Assembly (NCBI RefSeq): GCF_900113285.1
Contig: NZ_FOOT01000005.1
Location: forward strand, 310,001 to 374,000
DNA from: Pontibacter chinhatensis
GTDB lineage: Bacteria > Bacteroidota > Bacteroidia > Cytophagales > Hymenobacteraceae
Direction: 5' to 3'
Length of the DNA: 64,000 nucleotides
Program-made: the position numbers and the translations under genes
The notes under the pieces: model-generated
What the model was told of the DNA's origin: nothing
The model's input: only the letters and a program-made list of their open reading frames with translations
Database searches by the model: none
In this document: in pieces, positions 36,625 through 46,925 of the stretch
Layout of the letters: each line of letters opens with the position of its first letter
How positions within the stretch are numbered: the first letter of the stretch is position 1

Positions 36625-37956
36625 ATGTATGTTTTTAGATTAACCAAGTCTCTCCCAATAAAATCTGTAGCGAATAAATTTACGACTACCTGGCTTAAGG
36701 CAATTTTAAAGGTGCTAGGTTCGCAAGTGCTCTTGCAGATAATTGGCTTCGGAACAAGTATACTTCTTGTCAGAGAAATGCCAAAGGCAGATTATGCTAT
36801 GTACACTGTTTTATTTTCTATACAAGCTATGCTCAACATACTCTCTGACTCTGGAATTATGATAGGCTTTAATGCGATAGGTGGAAAGGTATGGCAAAAT
36901 AAAACTAAGTTTGCTTCACTACTTAGAACAGTGGCTTATATAAGGATTAGGGTTACGATCATAGCCTTTGTCTTCACCAGTATTTACGGCACTTCCGTCC
37001 TCCTGCGACAAGGAGCTTCGCCTTTACAAACTACTTTATTTGTTATTGGCCTGCTGCTCATAGTATTTCCTGAAGTTTATAAGTCCTTCACCCAGCAGGC
37101 CTTACTATTAAGGAAGGAGATAGGTAACGTGCAGATAGCTAGTGTACTATATCAGGGTAGTCGCTTATTTCTTATTATAGCCGTCTTCACTCTGTTTGAG
37201 TTTGGCCTTACCATATACTCGGTGCTCGGAGTAACTATACTTAGTGTCTGGGCATCTGCACTTTTTATACTGCAGAAGAGTAAGCACATTAGGGATCAGT
37301 CGGCTGAACTAAATTCAAACTATAAATCTTCTCTGTTTCGTTACCTTAGGCTCAATTGGCATAACGCCTTGTTTTTTTCTTTTCAAGGGCAGATTTCAAT
37401 TTTCCTGCTGGGTTTACTGGGGACTACTTCTAACCTGGCCGAAATTGGAGCATTATCACGCTTTACTATTGTGTATACAGTCTTGCTAGCACTTGTCTCT
37501 AACATTATCGGGCCAGCATTTGGACGGTGCCAGGCAAGAGCAAATATGATTAGCATATATGTTCTCGTGTTGATGTCGATTTCTGCTTTTACTGGACTGA
37601 CACTTCTATTAGCGTACTTGTTCCCCTTTGCTTTTTTATGGGTGCTAGGGGAGCAATACCAACATCTCTCGCATGAACTGTTTTTGATACTTGTTGGCTG
37701 CTCTATTAGTCTGGCGGCCAGTGCTATCTTCAACCTTAACTCTTACAAGGGATGGATTGCATTTACTCCTGTTTGGGAAATTCCTGTTAATCTAATTTCT
37801 CTCACACTTGGTGCGTTGCTATTCGATCTAAGCACTCTGACCGGAGTAATAAGTTTGTCAATTGTAGGAGCTTCGACTAATCTGGTATTATATCTTGCTA
37901 ACAGCGTAGTTGGATTTAAACAGGCAGGGGTTACTGTAAATAATCAAGGTATATGA
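36625..37956 (+). CDS. Wzx-like oligosaccharide flippase
   Basis: This 443-residue polytopic membrane protein has about 12 helices. Its distribution of hydrophobic segments and few charged loops fit the polysaccharide biosynthesis (MATE/MOP) flippase family, which moves undecaprenyl-linked repeat units to the periplasm. It lies right after the Wza/Wzc pair, and its stop overlaps the next glycosyltransferase by four bases. A perfect AAGTATACTT palindrome lies inside it at 36756-36765. Confidence 0.82.
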   Translation: MYVFRLTKSLPIKSVANKFTTTWLKAILKVLGSQVLLQIIGFGTSILLVREMPKADYAMYTVLFSIQAMLNILSDSGIMIGFNAIGGKVWQNKTKFASLLRTVAYIRIRVTIIAFVFTSIYGTSVLLRQGASPLQTTLFVIGLLLIVFPEVYKSFTQQALLLRKEIGNVQIASVLYQGSRLFLIIAVFTLFEFGLTIYSVLGVTILSVWASALFILQKSKHIRDQSAELNSNYKSSLFRYLRLNWHNALFFSFQGQISIFLLGLLGTTSNLAEIGALSRFTIVYTVLLALVSNIIGPAFGRCQARANMISIYVLVLMSISAFTGLTLLLAYLFPFAFLWVLGEQYQHLSHELFLILVGCSISLAASAIFNLNSYKGWIAFTPVWEIPVNLISLTLGALLFDLSTLTGVISLSIVGASTNLVLYLANSVVGFKQAGVTVNNQGI

Positions 37957-39113
37957 GACTTGCAATATTTTCTCCAATCATACTAGAGCCTACACTGGGG
38001 GCGACAAAGCACAGGATTGAGCAGGCGAAAGCGATGGAGAATCATGGCTGGCGTACTTCTTTATTCGACTATCGGGAGTTGGGACTAAAAGAAAGTTATC
38101 TGCAAAGTTTACATAGCAAGGAAACCTATAGTAATGCATTGAAAAATTACTTAATAGCTAATGCTGCGAAATATGATGTTGTTCTGTATGAAGGAGACTC
38201 CTTGCCTTATCCAAGAGACCTGTTTTATCAAGAAACATTGTTTGTAGCAAGCCCGTCCTTGCTCTTTTATCATTTCCAAAATATTCAATTCCCTTTAGAT
38301 TTGAAAGGCAGATTGAAGAGAATACTATATAAGTATATAGATTCCTCAGAGGCTAAACATCACAAAACAACCTGGCTTTCACTGACGCAGGCTGATATTG
38401 TTCAGGTTCAGAATAATTATGACAAAGCTGTGCTTATCAAAAATGGCTTTCCTGAGGATAAGGTTATCACTATTCCGTGCGGTCTAGATTCCAAGCAATT
38501 AACTCAATTACATTCTTTGAATCAGGAAACAGCAACAAAGCCATGTGTAGCCTTCATCGGGACATTTGACTTTAGAAAAGGAGCTGTAGATTTTCCTCAT
38601 ATCCTGTCTAAGGTGGTGGAAAATCTCCCTGATTGTACTTTCAAGCTTCTTGGCACAAAAGGAATGTTTGTAGACTCGCAGCAAGTCTTAGACTTTTTCC
38701 CGAAACGACTACAGTCATCAATAACGGTTGTTCCTACTTTTTCCCCTCATGAGTTAAGGACTTTATTGAGAGGTTGCCAAGTAGGTATGTTCCCCTCCTA
38801 TATAGAGAGCTTTGGAATAGGTGTGTTGGAAATGATGGCAGCAGGCATACCTGTTGTTTGTTATAAATCACCAGGACCATCGGATTTTGTTCCGGAGGAT
38901 TTACTTGTCAGGACAGGGGATGTGGAGAGTTTCGCAAGTACAGTTATTGAGTTGTTGAGTAATAAATCCATACTTAATAAATATAGCAAACAGGTGTCTT
39001 TGCTCGCAGAGCAATATAATTGGAACAAGATAGGGGCAGATGTGTCAAAGGCTTATTACTCCTTGGTTAAACGCATGCGCCAAATAGAAGTGCAAGCCGC
39101 AGCCTCTGCCTAA
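37953..39113 (+). CDS. GT4 glycosyltransferase A
   Basis: This 386-residue GT-B fold enzyme has a C-terminal domain with VAFIGTFDFRKGAVDF and the family EX7E-type motif ESFGIGVLEMMAAGIPVV. The N-terminal acceptor domain begins MRLAIFSPIILEPTLGATKHR. It is probably cytoplasmic and membrane-associated, adding one sugar to the lipid-linked repeat unit. Donor and linkage are unknown. Confidence 0.85.
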   Translation: MRLAIFSPIILEPTLGATKHRIEQAKAMENHGWRTSLFDYRELGLKESYLQSLHSKETYSNALKNYLIANAAKYDVVLYEGDSLPYPRDLFYQETLFVASPSLLFYHFQNIQFPLDLKGRLKRILYKYIDSSEAKHHKTTWLSLTQADIVQVQNNYDKAVLIKNGFPEDKVITIPCGLDSKQLTQLHSLNQETATKPCVAFIGTFDFRKGAVDFPHILSKVVENLPDCTFKLLGTKGMFVDSQQVLDFFPKRLQSSITVVPTFSPHELRTLLRGCQVGMFPSYIESFGIGVLEMMAAGIPVVCYKSPGPSDFVPEDLLVRTGDVESFASTVIELLSNKSILNKYSKQVSLLAEQYNWNKIGADVSKAYYSLVKRMRQIEVQAAASA

Positions 39114-39176
39114 TCTTTTAACTACCTATGGTAATATTTTACTAGCATAACCTGACTAAAAGTTAATTCGAGGCCT

Positions 39177-40226
39177 GTGAAGATATTATTTCTTAATGCC
39201 AATATTCCGAACTATGTAACCGATGGCTTATTCCATGGGCTTCACGCTATTCCGGGTATAATGGTGGTAGATGTGCCGAGGATGAACTATATGTACAAGG
39301 ATGCAACATTTGAAGATTTATATAAGACAGGTAGCAAGGGAAATACTTTGTATGGTTTGTTACAAGAGGACAAGCGCGTGCAAGGGAGGAGAACATATTG
39401 GCAGGCGGACATTGACCAATATGATCTCATAATATTCAGCGACATTTTCGAGCAGTGCGACCTTTTTAATTTTATATATAAATCGGTAAGCGCGGAAAGA
39501 AGAGGGGCTCTTTGTATTGTAGATGGATATGACATTGCTACACTTTTTCCATACTTTAACTTTTTCTTCAACCTGAGGGTAAGGCCTTGGTCGTTTCTTT
39601 ACAGCACAAAGGGTGCTCAGTATTTTAAACGGGAGTATAGTAATTCAGCGGAGCTGTATGGTTTTGCCAAAGAGAAATATGCTTCATTAAATGCCATTTT
39701 TTCAGTTTTCCTACGGAGGCCTAAGAATAGGTTTTATACAATCACGATGTCCGTGCCGGAAGAAATAATTGAGTACATACCCTACCGAAGTAAGATTAAA
39801 GATTTCGTCGATTATAATGTAGACCCTGAACTTGATTGTCTCTTCCCTAATCGGAAAGCAGTGGAGGTAGGCAAATGGCTACCATCGTTTGAAAACCAAT
39901 ACCAGTACTACCAAGACATAAAGGGCTCCAGGTTTGGTATTACGACTAGAAGAGCAGGGTGGGACTGTCTAAGGCACTATGAATATGCCGCTATGGGGGC
40001 CATTCTGTGTTTCAAAAATTTGAACAGCAAGAGTAACGTGTGCGCTCCTCTGGATCTTGATGAGACAAACTGTATTCCCTATACTGATAAGGAAGATTTG
40101 GTTGCTAAGATCAGGCGCAAGACTATTGGTGAGTTAGAATCGATTCAGGAGGCTCAGTATAAATGGGTTTCCGGTTATACTACTAAAGCAGTAGCAAATA
40201 GATTTATAGCCCAAGTATCTGGTTGA
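39177..40226 (+). CDS. Uncharacterised glycosyltransferase-like protein
   Basis: This 349-residue soluble protein starts with GTG (MKILFLNANIPNYVTDGLFHG). No clear family signature is visible. The C-terminal part has TRRAGWDCLRHYEYAAMGA followed by a short substrate-loop-like stretch, which recalls the donor-binding region of GT-B enzymes. It is flanked by glycosyltransferases on both sides, so a glycosyltransferase role is plausible but inferred. No signal peptide or membrane helix is apparent. Confidence 0.55.
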   Translation: MKILFLNANIPNYVTDGLFHGLHAIPGIMVVDVPRMNYMYKDATFEDLYKTGSKGNTLYGLLQEDKRVQGRRTYWQADIDQYDLIIFSDIFEQCDLFNFIYKSVSAERRGALCIVDGYDIATLFPYFNFFFNLRVRPWSFLYSTKGAQYFKREYSNSAELYGFAKEKYASLNAIFSVFLRRPKNRFYTITMSVPEEIIEYIPYRSKIKDFVDYNVDPELDCLFPNRKAVEVGKWLPSFENQYQYYQDIKGSRFGITTRRAGWDCLRHYEYAAMGAILCFKNLNSKSNVCAPLDLDETNCIPYTDKEDLVAKIRRKTIGELESIQEAQYKWVSGYTTKAVANRFIAQVSG

Positions 40227-40283
40227 TTTAAGAAGGACAAAGGCTAGTATTCCATCAGTAATAAATGAGAGTAAGCTTCAAGT

Positions 40284-41408
40284 ATGAGAATAGCTTTTAT
40301 ATGTGGCTCTCTTGAACCTGGCCGTGACGGTGTGGGAGATTATACACGCAGGATGGCAGGAGAGCTTGTGCGGCAAGGACATCAGGCTTTTATCATGTCA
40401 TTGCGCGACTTAAATATACCGGATACATTGATCGGTAATCAGAAGGATGGAAGTATAGATATTCCCGTTTTGCGTATTCCGGCCGGCTTAGGCAGGGAGG
40501 AGTGTATGGAGCAAGCGTCATTATGGCTCGAACATTTTAAACCAGATTGCATAAGCCTGCAGTTTGTGCCATTTGCATACCACGCCAAAGGATTGCCTTA
40601 CAGGCTGAGTCATCAGCTAAATTCAATCAGGAAAGCAAGGCAGTTGCATATCATGTTTCATGAGCTTTGGGTTGGGATGAATGAGGGGGCACCAGTGAAG
40701 TATAAAGTATGGGGTTGGCTGCAAAGGCTTATGATTCAGACTCTGCTTGCAGACTTAAAGCCGGAGATTATTCAAACGCAAACGGAAGCGTATCAGATTC
40801 TATTAGCCAAGTTAGGGTATGATGTTAAACTTCTTCCTTTGTTTTCGAATATCCCTTTGGTTAACCCTAATAAAGAAAAAACAGCTGTTAGCTATAGAGG
40901 CACAGGTGAATTGTCCTTTATACTTTTTGGTGCCATACACTACAATGCGCCTGTCAAAGATTTTGCGAATGAGGTACAGGAGTATGCAAAAGTAAACAGT
41001 ATGCAAGTTCGGTTATTCATGGTTGGTAAATGTGGAGATGAGCAGAGGAACTGGGAAGAAGTTTTTCGATCAATTGGAGCAGATGTACAGAATTTGGGAC
41101 AGCAGCCTCCCGAGGTAATCTCAGGGATGTTGTCCAGAGCTTCAGTTGGTATATCCACTACACCACTTGCACTTGCTGATAAGAGCGGCTCCGTCATGGC
41201 TATGAAAGAGCATGGGCTACCAGTTATCTGCGTCTCAGCTCTATGGAAGCCAGCAGGTATAAATAATTTGAAGCAGCCCTTAGGTGTGTCCGAATACAGA
41301 AAAGGGAACTTGGCGAAGTGCTTATCTGCCGATGCATATTGTTCTGATACCAATGGTCTTGAGATGGTTTCGCAGCAGTTTATAAGTGCTATCCAGGGCA
41401 AAGTTTAA
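40284..41408 (+). CDS. GT4-like glycosyltransferase B
   Basis: This 374-residue protein starts as a GT-B enzyme, with MRIAFICGSLEPGRDGVGDYTRRMAGEL and its GVGDYT loop. The middle has FILFGAIHYNAPVKDF, corresponding to the donor domain. The C-terminal EX7E motif is degenerate (ALADKSGSVMAMKEHGLPVI). It is likely a glycosyltransferase of the same locus, though the weak motif leaves the activity uncertain. Confidence 0.7.
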   Translation: MRIAFICGSLEPGRDGVGDYTRRMAGELVRQGHQAFIMSLRDLNIPDTLIGNQKDGSIDIPVLRIPAGLGREECMEQASLWLEHFKPDCISLQFVPFAYHAKGLPYRLSHQLNSIRKARQLHIMFHELWVGMNEGAPVKYKVWGWLQRLMIQTLLADLKPEIIQTQTEAYQILLAKLGYDVKLLPLFSNIPLVNPNKEKTAVSYRGTGELSFILFGAIHYNAPVKDFANEVQEYAKVNSMQVRLFMVGKCGDEQRNWEEVFRSIGADVQNLGQQPPEVISGMLSRASVGISTTPLALADKSGSVMAMKEHGLPVICVSALWKPAGINNLKQPLGVSEYRKGNLAKCLSADAYCSDTNGLEMVSQQFISAIQGKV

Positions 41409-41426
41409 CTTAAATGTATAAATCGT

Positions 41427-42020
41427 ATGGCAAGCTTGGCTTTTCTTTGGTCCAACCGAATAAGGTATCCTGTCAGGACAAGTAATTTCTTCAGGACATG
41501 GGCTAAACGTTTGCTCTCCCTCCCTGAGTTGTTACAGCTAAACTGGAGACGTACAAAATTCACGCGTCTTGGGGCAAGTATACACCATACCGCTGAGATT
41601 GGCTTGCTTAGAGCTGATGGCCATAAAAGCTTTCTTTCGGTCGGGCCATATACTTTTATCGGCCGTGTATACATGGCGCTTCATGCTCCGGTTAAAGTAG
41701 GGGAGAGAGTCTGCATTAACGATGGTGTTGAGATTCTAACTGCTTCCCATGATATAGCCGATCCTGGTTGGGGTCTTATTAAAAGTGAGGTAGTGATTGA
41801 TGACTATGCTTGGATCGGGACCGGAGCTTTAATTTTGCCCGGGGTGCATATAGGTCGCGGAGCGGTTGTCGGTGCTCGTTCAGTGGTAAGTAAGTCTGTA
41901 GAACCAGGTGCCATTGTAGTTGGAAATCCTGCCAAGACAATTCAAAAGAAAAGGTGTGAAAGGCTGAACTATAATCCGTGTGAGTTTCTTGCTGCCAACC
42001 GCGCCTGGCTCCTGGGTTAA
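41427..42020 (+). CDS. Hexapeptide acyltransferase (WbbJ/WcaB-like)
   Basis: This 197-residue left-handed beta-helix acyltransferase has VGERVCINDGVEILTASHDI, IDDYAWIGTGALILPGV and IGRGAVVGARSVV repeats, ending VVGNPAKTIQ. The ASHD segment carries the usual catalytic His. It probably O-acetylates a sugar in the repeat unit. It lies between two glycosyltransferase genes in the same direction. Confidence 0.85.
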   Translation: MASLAFLWSNRIRYPVRTSNFFRTWAKRLLSLPELLQLNWRRTKFTRLGASIHHTAEIGLLRADGHKSFLSVGPYTFIGRVYMALHAPVKVGERVCINDGVEILTASHDIADPGWGLIKSEVVIDDYAWIGTGALILPGVHIGRGAVVGARSVVSKSVEPGAIVVGNPAKTIQKKRCERLNYNPCEFLAANRAWLLG

Positions 42021-42043
42021 TAGTTTCGAAAAATTCGATTGGA

Positions 42044-43297
42044 ATGAGTGTGCTACTCCTACATCCAACTGGTAATGCAAATGTGCGGGCTGCAGCCAAT
42101 GGGTTGGCACGGGCTAATTTGCTTAAAGAATTTCATACATCCTTTGCCTCATTCCCTGGAGAGATGCTAGACAGATTAGGAGCCATTGGGGCACTCTCAG
42201 AGATTCGCAGGAGACGCTTTAGCACATCATTAAAACCGCTGACTAGGACCTATCCATGGATAGAACTTGGCAGAATCGCCTCAACCAAGGCAGGGTTTTC
42301 AAATTTGATGAAGCATGAGTCTGGAGTATTCAGTGTTGATAATGTCTATAGAAGCTTGGATAGACGAGTTGCATTGAGGTTAAAGCATTCTAAAGCTGAA
42401 GGAATCAACTCGATATATGCATATGAGGATGGTGCTGCCTACTCCTTTAAAGAAGCCAAGAAGTATGGGATACAGTGCTTTTATGACTTACCTACGGGAT
42501 ACTGGAGAGCTGCGAGGCGTCTTTTGCAAACAGAGCACGAAATAAGGCCTGAATGGAGTGATACATTGTCGGGCTTTCAGGATTCGGATGCGAAGCTTTC
42601 ACGCAAAGACGAAGAGCTACGTATGGCAGACATTATCATTGTTGCCAGTAGGTTCACTGCTCAAACGCTTCAGGAGTATCCTGGCGATCTTGCACCTGTT
42701 AAAATAATCCCTTACGGCTTCCCTCCAGTCAACCCCTACAAGGATTACACAGATTTGTCAGGCAACAGGCCGTTGAAGTTATTGTTTGTGGGAAAGCTGA
42801 CGCAGCAGAAAGGCATTGCCAACCTATTAGCAGCAGTTGAAGCGCTTAAAGGCCAAGTTACTTTAACGTTGGTAGGCGGAAAGGCTTCTGATGATTGCAA
42901 TACTTTAAATAAAGCCTTGGCAAAACATAAATGGATTCCTTCATTGAGTCACCAAGAAGTCCTTAAGTTGATGCTTGACCATGATGTACTGGTTTTTCCG
43001 TCCTTGTTCGATGGATTCGGTTTAGTAATAACTGAGGCCATGGCGCAAGGCACACCAGTTATTGCTACGGAAAGGTCTGCCGGGCCTGACCTTATACAGC
43101 ATGGTAAAAATGGATGGCTAGTAGATAGCTCATCAACAGAATCGCTCCGAAAGGTGATTGAAGAATTGCTTGAGTGTCCTGAGTTAATTGCGAAGGCAGG
43201 AATTGAAGCCATAAAAACTGCTAGAGAAAGGCCGTGGGAAGCGTATGAGAAGGAATTAGTCGCGACCGTCCAGGACCGGCTTTCTGCTGTCAGCTAA
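42044..43297 (+). CDS. GT4 glycosyltransferase C
   Basis: This 417-residue GT-B fold glycosyltransferase begins MSVLLLHPTGNANVRAAANG. The C-terminal domain has LLFVGKLTQQKGIANLL and the EX7E-like motif SLFDGFGLVITEAMAQGTPV. It follows the acyltransferase by 23 bases. It should add one sugar of the repeat unit; the donor is unknown. Confidence 0.85.
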   Translation: MSVLLLHPTGNANVRAAANGLARANLLKEFHTSFASFPGEMLDRLGAIGALSEIRRRRFSTSLKPLTRTYPWIELGRIASTKAGFSNLMKHESGVFSVDNVYRSLDRRVALRLKHSKAEGINSIYAYEDGAAYSFKEAKKYGIQCFYDLPTGYWRAARRLLQTEHEIRPEWSDTLSGFQDSDAKLSRKDEELRMADIIIVASRFTAQTLQEYPGDLAPVKIIPYGFPPVNPYKDYTDLSGNRPLKLLFVGKLTQQKGIANLLAAVEALKGQVTLTLVGGKASDDCNTLNKALAKHKWIPSLSHQEVLKLMLDHDVLVFPSLFDGFGLVITEAMAQGTPVIATERSAGPDLIQHGKNGWLVDSSSTESLRKVIEELLECPELIAKAGIEAIKTARERPWEAYEKELVATVQDRLSAVS

Positions 43298-43372
43298 AAA
43301 CAGGAGATTATACTTTGGGCTTGTGTAATGTAGTTACTGGACCGAGCGCTTGGAATATTAATATTATCCGAT

Positions 43373-44725
43373 ATGGGCAATGACATAGCTTCTTCTGGCA
43401 TACTGAAACACCCTGTAGGGAATGTTTGGGATCAGGGGGCACGTTTGCTATACAATACCGAGGTGAGCAGTAATAGTTTGCTTAAGCGTGTTGTATGGGC
43501 TTATATTCTATTACTGATATTCGAAGGGGCTTTACGAAAATGGATATTGCCGGAACTAGCCACCCCGCTACTTATTGTGCGGGATCCACTGGCTTTGTGG
43601 CTACTATTCAAGACATGGGAACGCGGTCAACTTCCGGCTAACAACTACCTTACAACAATGGTTTTAGTTGGGGTGTTGGGGATATTTACTGCTGCCTTTT
43701 TAGGGCATGGTAGCCTTGCAGTCGCAATCTATGGTGCGCGCGTTTATCTACTGCACCTGCCCTTAATCTTCGTGGTAGGGCGGGTCTTTACTTATCAGGA
43801 TGTAGTATTGGTTGGCAAGTTTCTACTTTGGTTGGCTGTGCCCATGACAGTGCTTATCACTTTACAGTTTTACAGCCCTCAGTCAGCATGGGTAAATAGA
43901 GGGGTAGGCGGAGACCTGGAAGGTGCTGGATTCGGAGGTGCACTTGGTTTCTTTCGACCGCCAGGTACCTTCTCTTTCACAAATGGTAACACACTATACT
44001 ATAGCTTGCTAGGCTGCTTTGTACTTTATTTTTGGATGGAGCGCAGAGATATTAGCCGTATTTTATTAATCTGCGCATCAGTCTGCCTCATCGCTGCTAT
44101 TCCATTATCGATAAGTCGCGGCTTATTCTTTCAGGCTGGAGTGACGGTCATATTTGCACTTTTTGCTATCTCCCATAGGCCAAAATTCTTTAAGCAATTT
44201 CTGGGTATTATGATAGGAGGGACTTTTACTCTCCTGTTTTTAAGTAATGTAGAGCTATTCCAAACCGCTACAGAAGCATTCTCAGCACGCTACGAATCTG
44301 CCAATACAACAGAGGGCGGATTACAAGGAGTATTAGGAGATAGATATATCGGTGGTATGGTTAACTCTGTAGCAGGATCAACTGATTTCCCTTTTTGGGG
44401 CTATGGGATTGGATTCGGCTCAAACGTCGGGTTGATGCTGTTACCGGGGATGCAAGGAGCGCGGATTTCTGATCAGGAGTGGGAAAGAATCATTATTGAG
44501 TTAGGTACTATAATGGGCCTGATTGTGATCTTTCTCCGCATAAACTTAAGTATAAAAATTGCAGTCGCTTCATATAAAAGTCTGGTTCAGGGTAATTTAT
44601 TGCCCTGGATGATTCTCAGTCTTGGTTTCCTGAACATTTTACAAGCGCAGTGGGCACAGCCAACTTCATTAGGATTTAGTGTACTAATCGGGGGGCTGAT
44701 GATAGCAGCATTAAGAAGAGGCTGA
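43373..44725 (+). CDS. O-antigen ligase/polymerase-like membrane protein
   Basis: This 450-residue membrane protein has about ten to twelve helices. A large periplasmic loop falls around residues 300-365 and contains RYESANTTEGGLQG. A FRPPGTFSFTNGN motif lies between helices near residue 205, and an ISRGLFFQ segment near 246 resembles that of O-antigen ligases and Wzy-type polymerases. It is the best candidate in the locus for the polymerase that joins flipped repeat units. Confidence 0.75.
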   Translation: MGNDIASSGILKHPVGNVWDQGARLLYNTEVSSNSLLKRVVWAYILLLIFEGALRKWILPELATPLLIVRDPLALWLLFKTWERGQLPANNYLTTMVLVGVLGIFTAAFLGHGSLAVAIYGARVYLLHLPLIFVVGRVFTYQDVVLVGKFLLWLAVPMTVLITLQFYSPQSAWVNRGVGGDLEGAGFGGALGFFRPPGTFSFTNGNTLYYSLLGCFVLYFWMERRDISRILLICASVCLIAAIPLSISRGLFFQAGVTVIFALFAISHRPKFFKQFLGIMIGGTFTLLFLSNVELFQTATEAFSARYESANTTEGGLQGVLGDRYIGGMVNSVAGSTDFPFWGYGIGFGSNVGLMLLPGMQGARISDQEWERIIIELGTIMGLIVIFLRINLSIKIAVASYKSLVQGNLLPWMILSLGFLNILQAQWAQPTSLGFSVLIGGLMIAALRRG

Positions 44726-44757
44726 TAAGAACGATCTGAAGTTAAAGTAAACTCGTC

Positions 44758-45654
44758 ATGAACATAGCTTTCTGTATCAACCGCCTGGGGCTAGTAGGGC
44801 TTGGAGGAGCATTGTCTTCTCTGATTCGGAATTGCTCGGAACAGAGCAAATTAAGGATATGGTTCTTATGCGCTGGTATGATAAGTGGAGATAAGGAACG
44901 AATTTCGAGGCTCTTAGATGACGAGAAATTCTCCGGATCATACCAGTATATAGACTTCGATCCTAAACACTATTTTGGAATATTTGCCTCGTTGCATGGT
45001 GACTGGACTACCTACGGGAGATTACTGCTAGCCGATATAATTGATGAGGAAAGAGTGCTTTATCTCGATTCTGATTTGTTAGTTGAAGTCGATGTGTTGG
45101 AACTTGAAAATTTTGATTTTGAGGGGCAGATCTTAGCAGCAGTGGGGGGAGGGAAGTTCAAGTATACCTTGGGAAACAAATTTTACATTGATAGGGTAGG
45201 TATGTGCCCTGAAACAGAATATTTTAATGCAGGCGTTTTACTCTTGAATCTAAAGCTATGGAGGCAAAACCAAGTGAAAAATGAGTGCCTTGCTATCGCA
45301 AAAAAATATCAGGGCGCACTTCCTTCTCATGACCAATCTCTCTTAAACATACTATGCGCAGGGGAATTTGCGAAATTACTGCCAGCGTTCAATTGTCAGT
45401 GGGAGGCCAACACACCTAAGCCACAGGTTGCTGATAGAATGGTTTTGCATTTTATCGGATCTCCCAAACCATGGGACCCTTTAGGTTTCATGCTTCACAA
45501 TGGGTATGATGTATGGTACAAGTATTTTAACCACGAATGGTCTGCGTTTTATGGTCAACTCACTTTTGCAGAGATTGTTAGGATATGGCACATTAGGAGG
45601 TCCTATATCAGATGTATCATGACCAGAATTAAGGCAAATAAAAAAGCTGCATGA
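44758..45654 (+). CDS. GT8 family glycosyltransferase
   Basis: This 298-residue GT-A fold enzyme has the metal-binding DxD in RVLYLDSDLLVEVD (~residue 102), a FNAGVLLLNLKLW motif (~163) and a C-terminal HFIGSPKPW segment. These are GT8 hallmarks found in lipopolysaccharide galactosyl- and glucosyltransferases. It is likely to use UDP-glucose or UDP-galactose (family knowledge), but the sequence does not say which. Confidence 0.85.
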   Translation: MNIAFCINRLGLVGLGGALSSLIRNCSEQSKLRIWFLCAGMISGDKERISRLLDDEKFSGSYQYIDFDPKHYFGIFASLHGDWTTYGRLLLADIIDEERVLYLDSDLLVEVDVLELENFDFEGQILAAVGGGKFKYTLGNKFYIDRVGMCPETEYFNAGVLLLNLKLWRQNQVKNECLAIAKKYQGALPSHDQSLLNILCAGEFAKLLPAFNCQWEANTPKPQVADRMVLHFIGSPKPWDPLGFMLHNGYDVWYKYFNHEWSAFYGQLTFAEIVRIWHIRRSYIRCIMTRIKANKKAA

Positions 45655-45722
45655 AGTCATTATGAATTAAGCTTTCCACCAGAAGTCTTTCCTAGTCGGC
45701 ACCACTACAAATGCTTTGGTCT

Positions 45723-46925
45723 ATGCACATCGTCTTCTTCTCTCATCCATCATTTCTAGGTTCACAGAGCATGCCGCGCTTTACCCGGATGCTGGCAACT
45801 GGAATGGAGAGGCATGGGCACCTAGTAGAGGTTTGGACGCCAAGGCCCCGGCTTTATAGACTTGTGCCTGTTAACCTGAGCAGGTGGCTTGGCTATGTAG
45901 ATCAGTTCATAATTTTCCCTATAGAAGTAAGGAAGCGATTAAAGCGGTGCTCTCCTGATACCCTTTTTGTATTCACAGATAACGGCTTAGGACCTTGGGT
46001 CCCTTTGGTTGCCAAACGACATCATGTTATCCACTGTCACGATTTTCTGGCTCAGCTTTCGGCTCTTGGTAAAATTCCAGTAAACCAGGTAAGCTGGACT
46101 GGGCGACTCTATCAGGCTTATATTCGCTGGGGCTATACAAGAGGCAGTCATTTTATTTCTGTATCTCATGAGACACGAAAGGAACTGCATAAGCTTCTAA
46201 AAAAGCTCCCTGTGTTTTCCGAAGTAGTATACAACGGGCTTAACGGCAACTTTAGAACTCAGGATGTCATTGAGGCAAGAGCAAAGTTAGGAGATCTAAC
46301 AGGCCTAGATTTAACTAATGGGTATATACTGCATGTGGGAGGGAATGAATGGTATAAGAACCGGCAAGGGGTGTTAGAAATATATAATGCCTGGCGAAAA
46401 TTAAGCAGGAAGCAGTTACCACTTCTCTTAATAGGGAATGCCCCTTCTCTTCACTTAATAAAGGCTCATTCTGAATCTCCATTCAAGAATGACATGCATT
46501 GGCTTAGCAATATTAATGATGACTCGCTCCAAAAGGCATATGCTGGCGCCGAAGTTTTACTTTTCCCGTCAATAGCAGAAGGGTTTGGCTGGCCGATTGC
46601 TGAAGCCATGGCTTGTGGGTGTCCCGTTATTACAACCCGAAAAGCACCTATGACCGAGGTTGCAGGAGAGGCTGGCTTCTTTATTCCTATTTATCCTACA
46701 GAGGAAGGGGGGATTGCTCACTGGAGCCTCGAAGCGGCTAATGTAGTAGAAGAAGTACTATCCTTGTCTCCCGATAATCGGGAAAGACAAATACAGCTAG
46801 GTTTAAGGAATGCTCGTCGGTTTGACCAGGAGCAGACTATAACACATATAGAAAAGATATACACAAGTATTGTTGCCCCTCATATATCCCAAAATTACAG
46901 CATCCCCATCAATGCTGAGTCTTAG
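45723..46925 (+). CDS. GT4 glycosyltransferase D
   Basis: This GT-B fold enzyme has about 400 residues. I prefer the ATG at 45723 (MHIVFFSHPSF) to the one at 45711 because it puts the first beta-strand at the N-terminus. The donor domain shows ILHVGGNEWYKNRQGV and the family motif SIAEGFGWPIAEAMACGCPV. It is the last gene before a 340-base spacer and may end a transcription unit. Confidence 0.86.
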   Translation: MHIVFFSHPSFLGSQSMPRFTRMLATGMERHGHLVEVWTPRPRLYRLVPVNLSRWLGYVDQFIIFPIEVRKRLKRCSPDTLFVFTDNGLGPWVPLVAKRHHVIHCHDFLAQLSALGKIPVNQVSWTGRLYQAYIRWGYTRGSHFISVSHETRKELHKLLKKLPVFSEVVYNGLNGNFRTQDVIEARAKLGDLTGLDLTNGYILHVGGNEWYKNRQGVLEIYNAWRKLSRKQLPLLLIGNAPSLHLIKAHSESPFKNDMHWLSNINDDSLQKAYAGAEVLLFPSIAEGFGWPIAEAMACGCPVITTRKAPMTEVAGEAGFFIPIYPTEEGGIAHWSLEAANVVEEVLSLSPDNRERQIQLGLRNARRFDQEQTITHIEKIYTSIVAPHISQNYSIPINAES

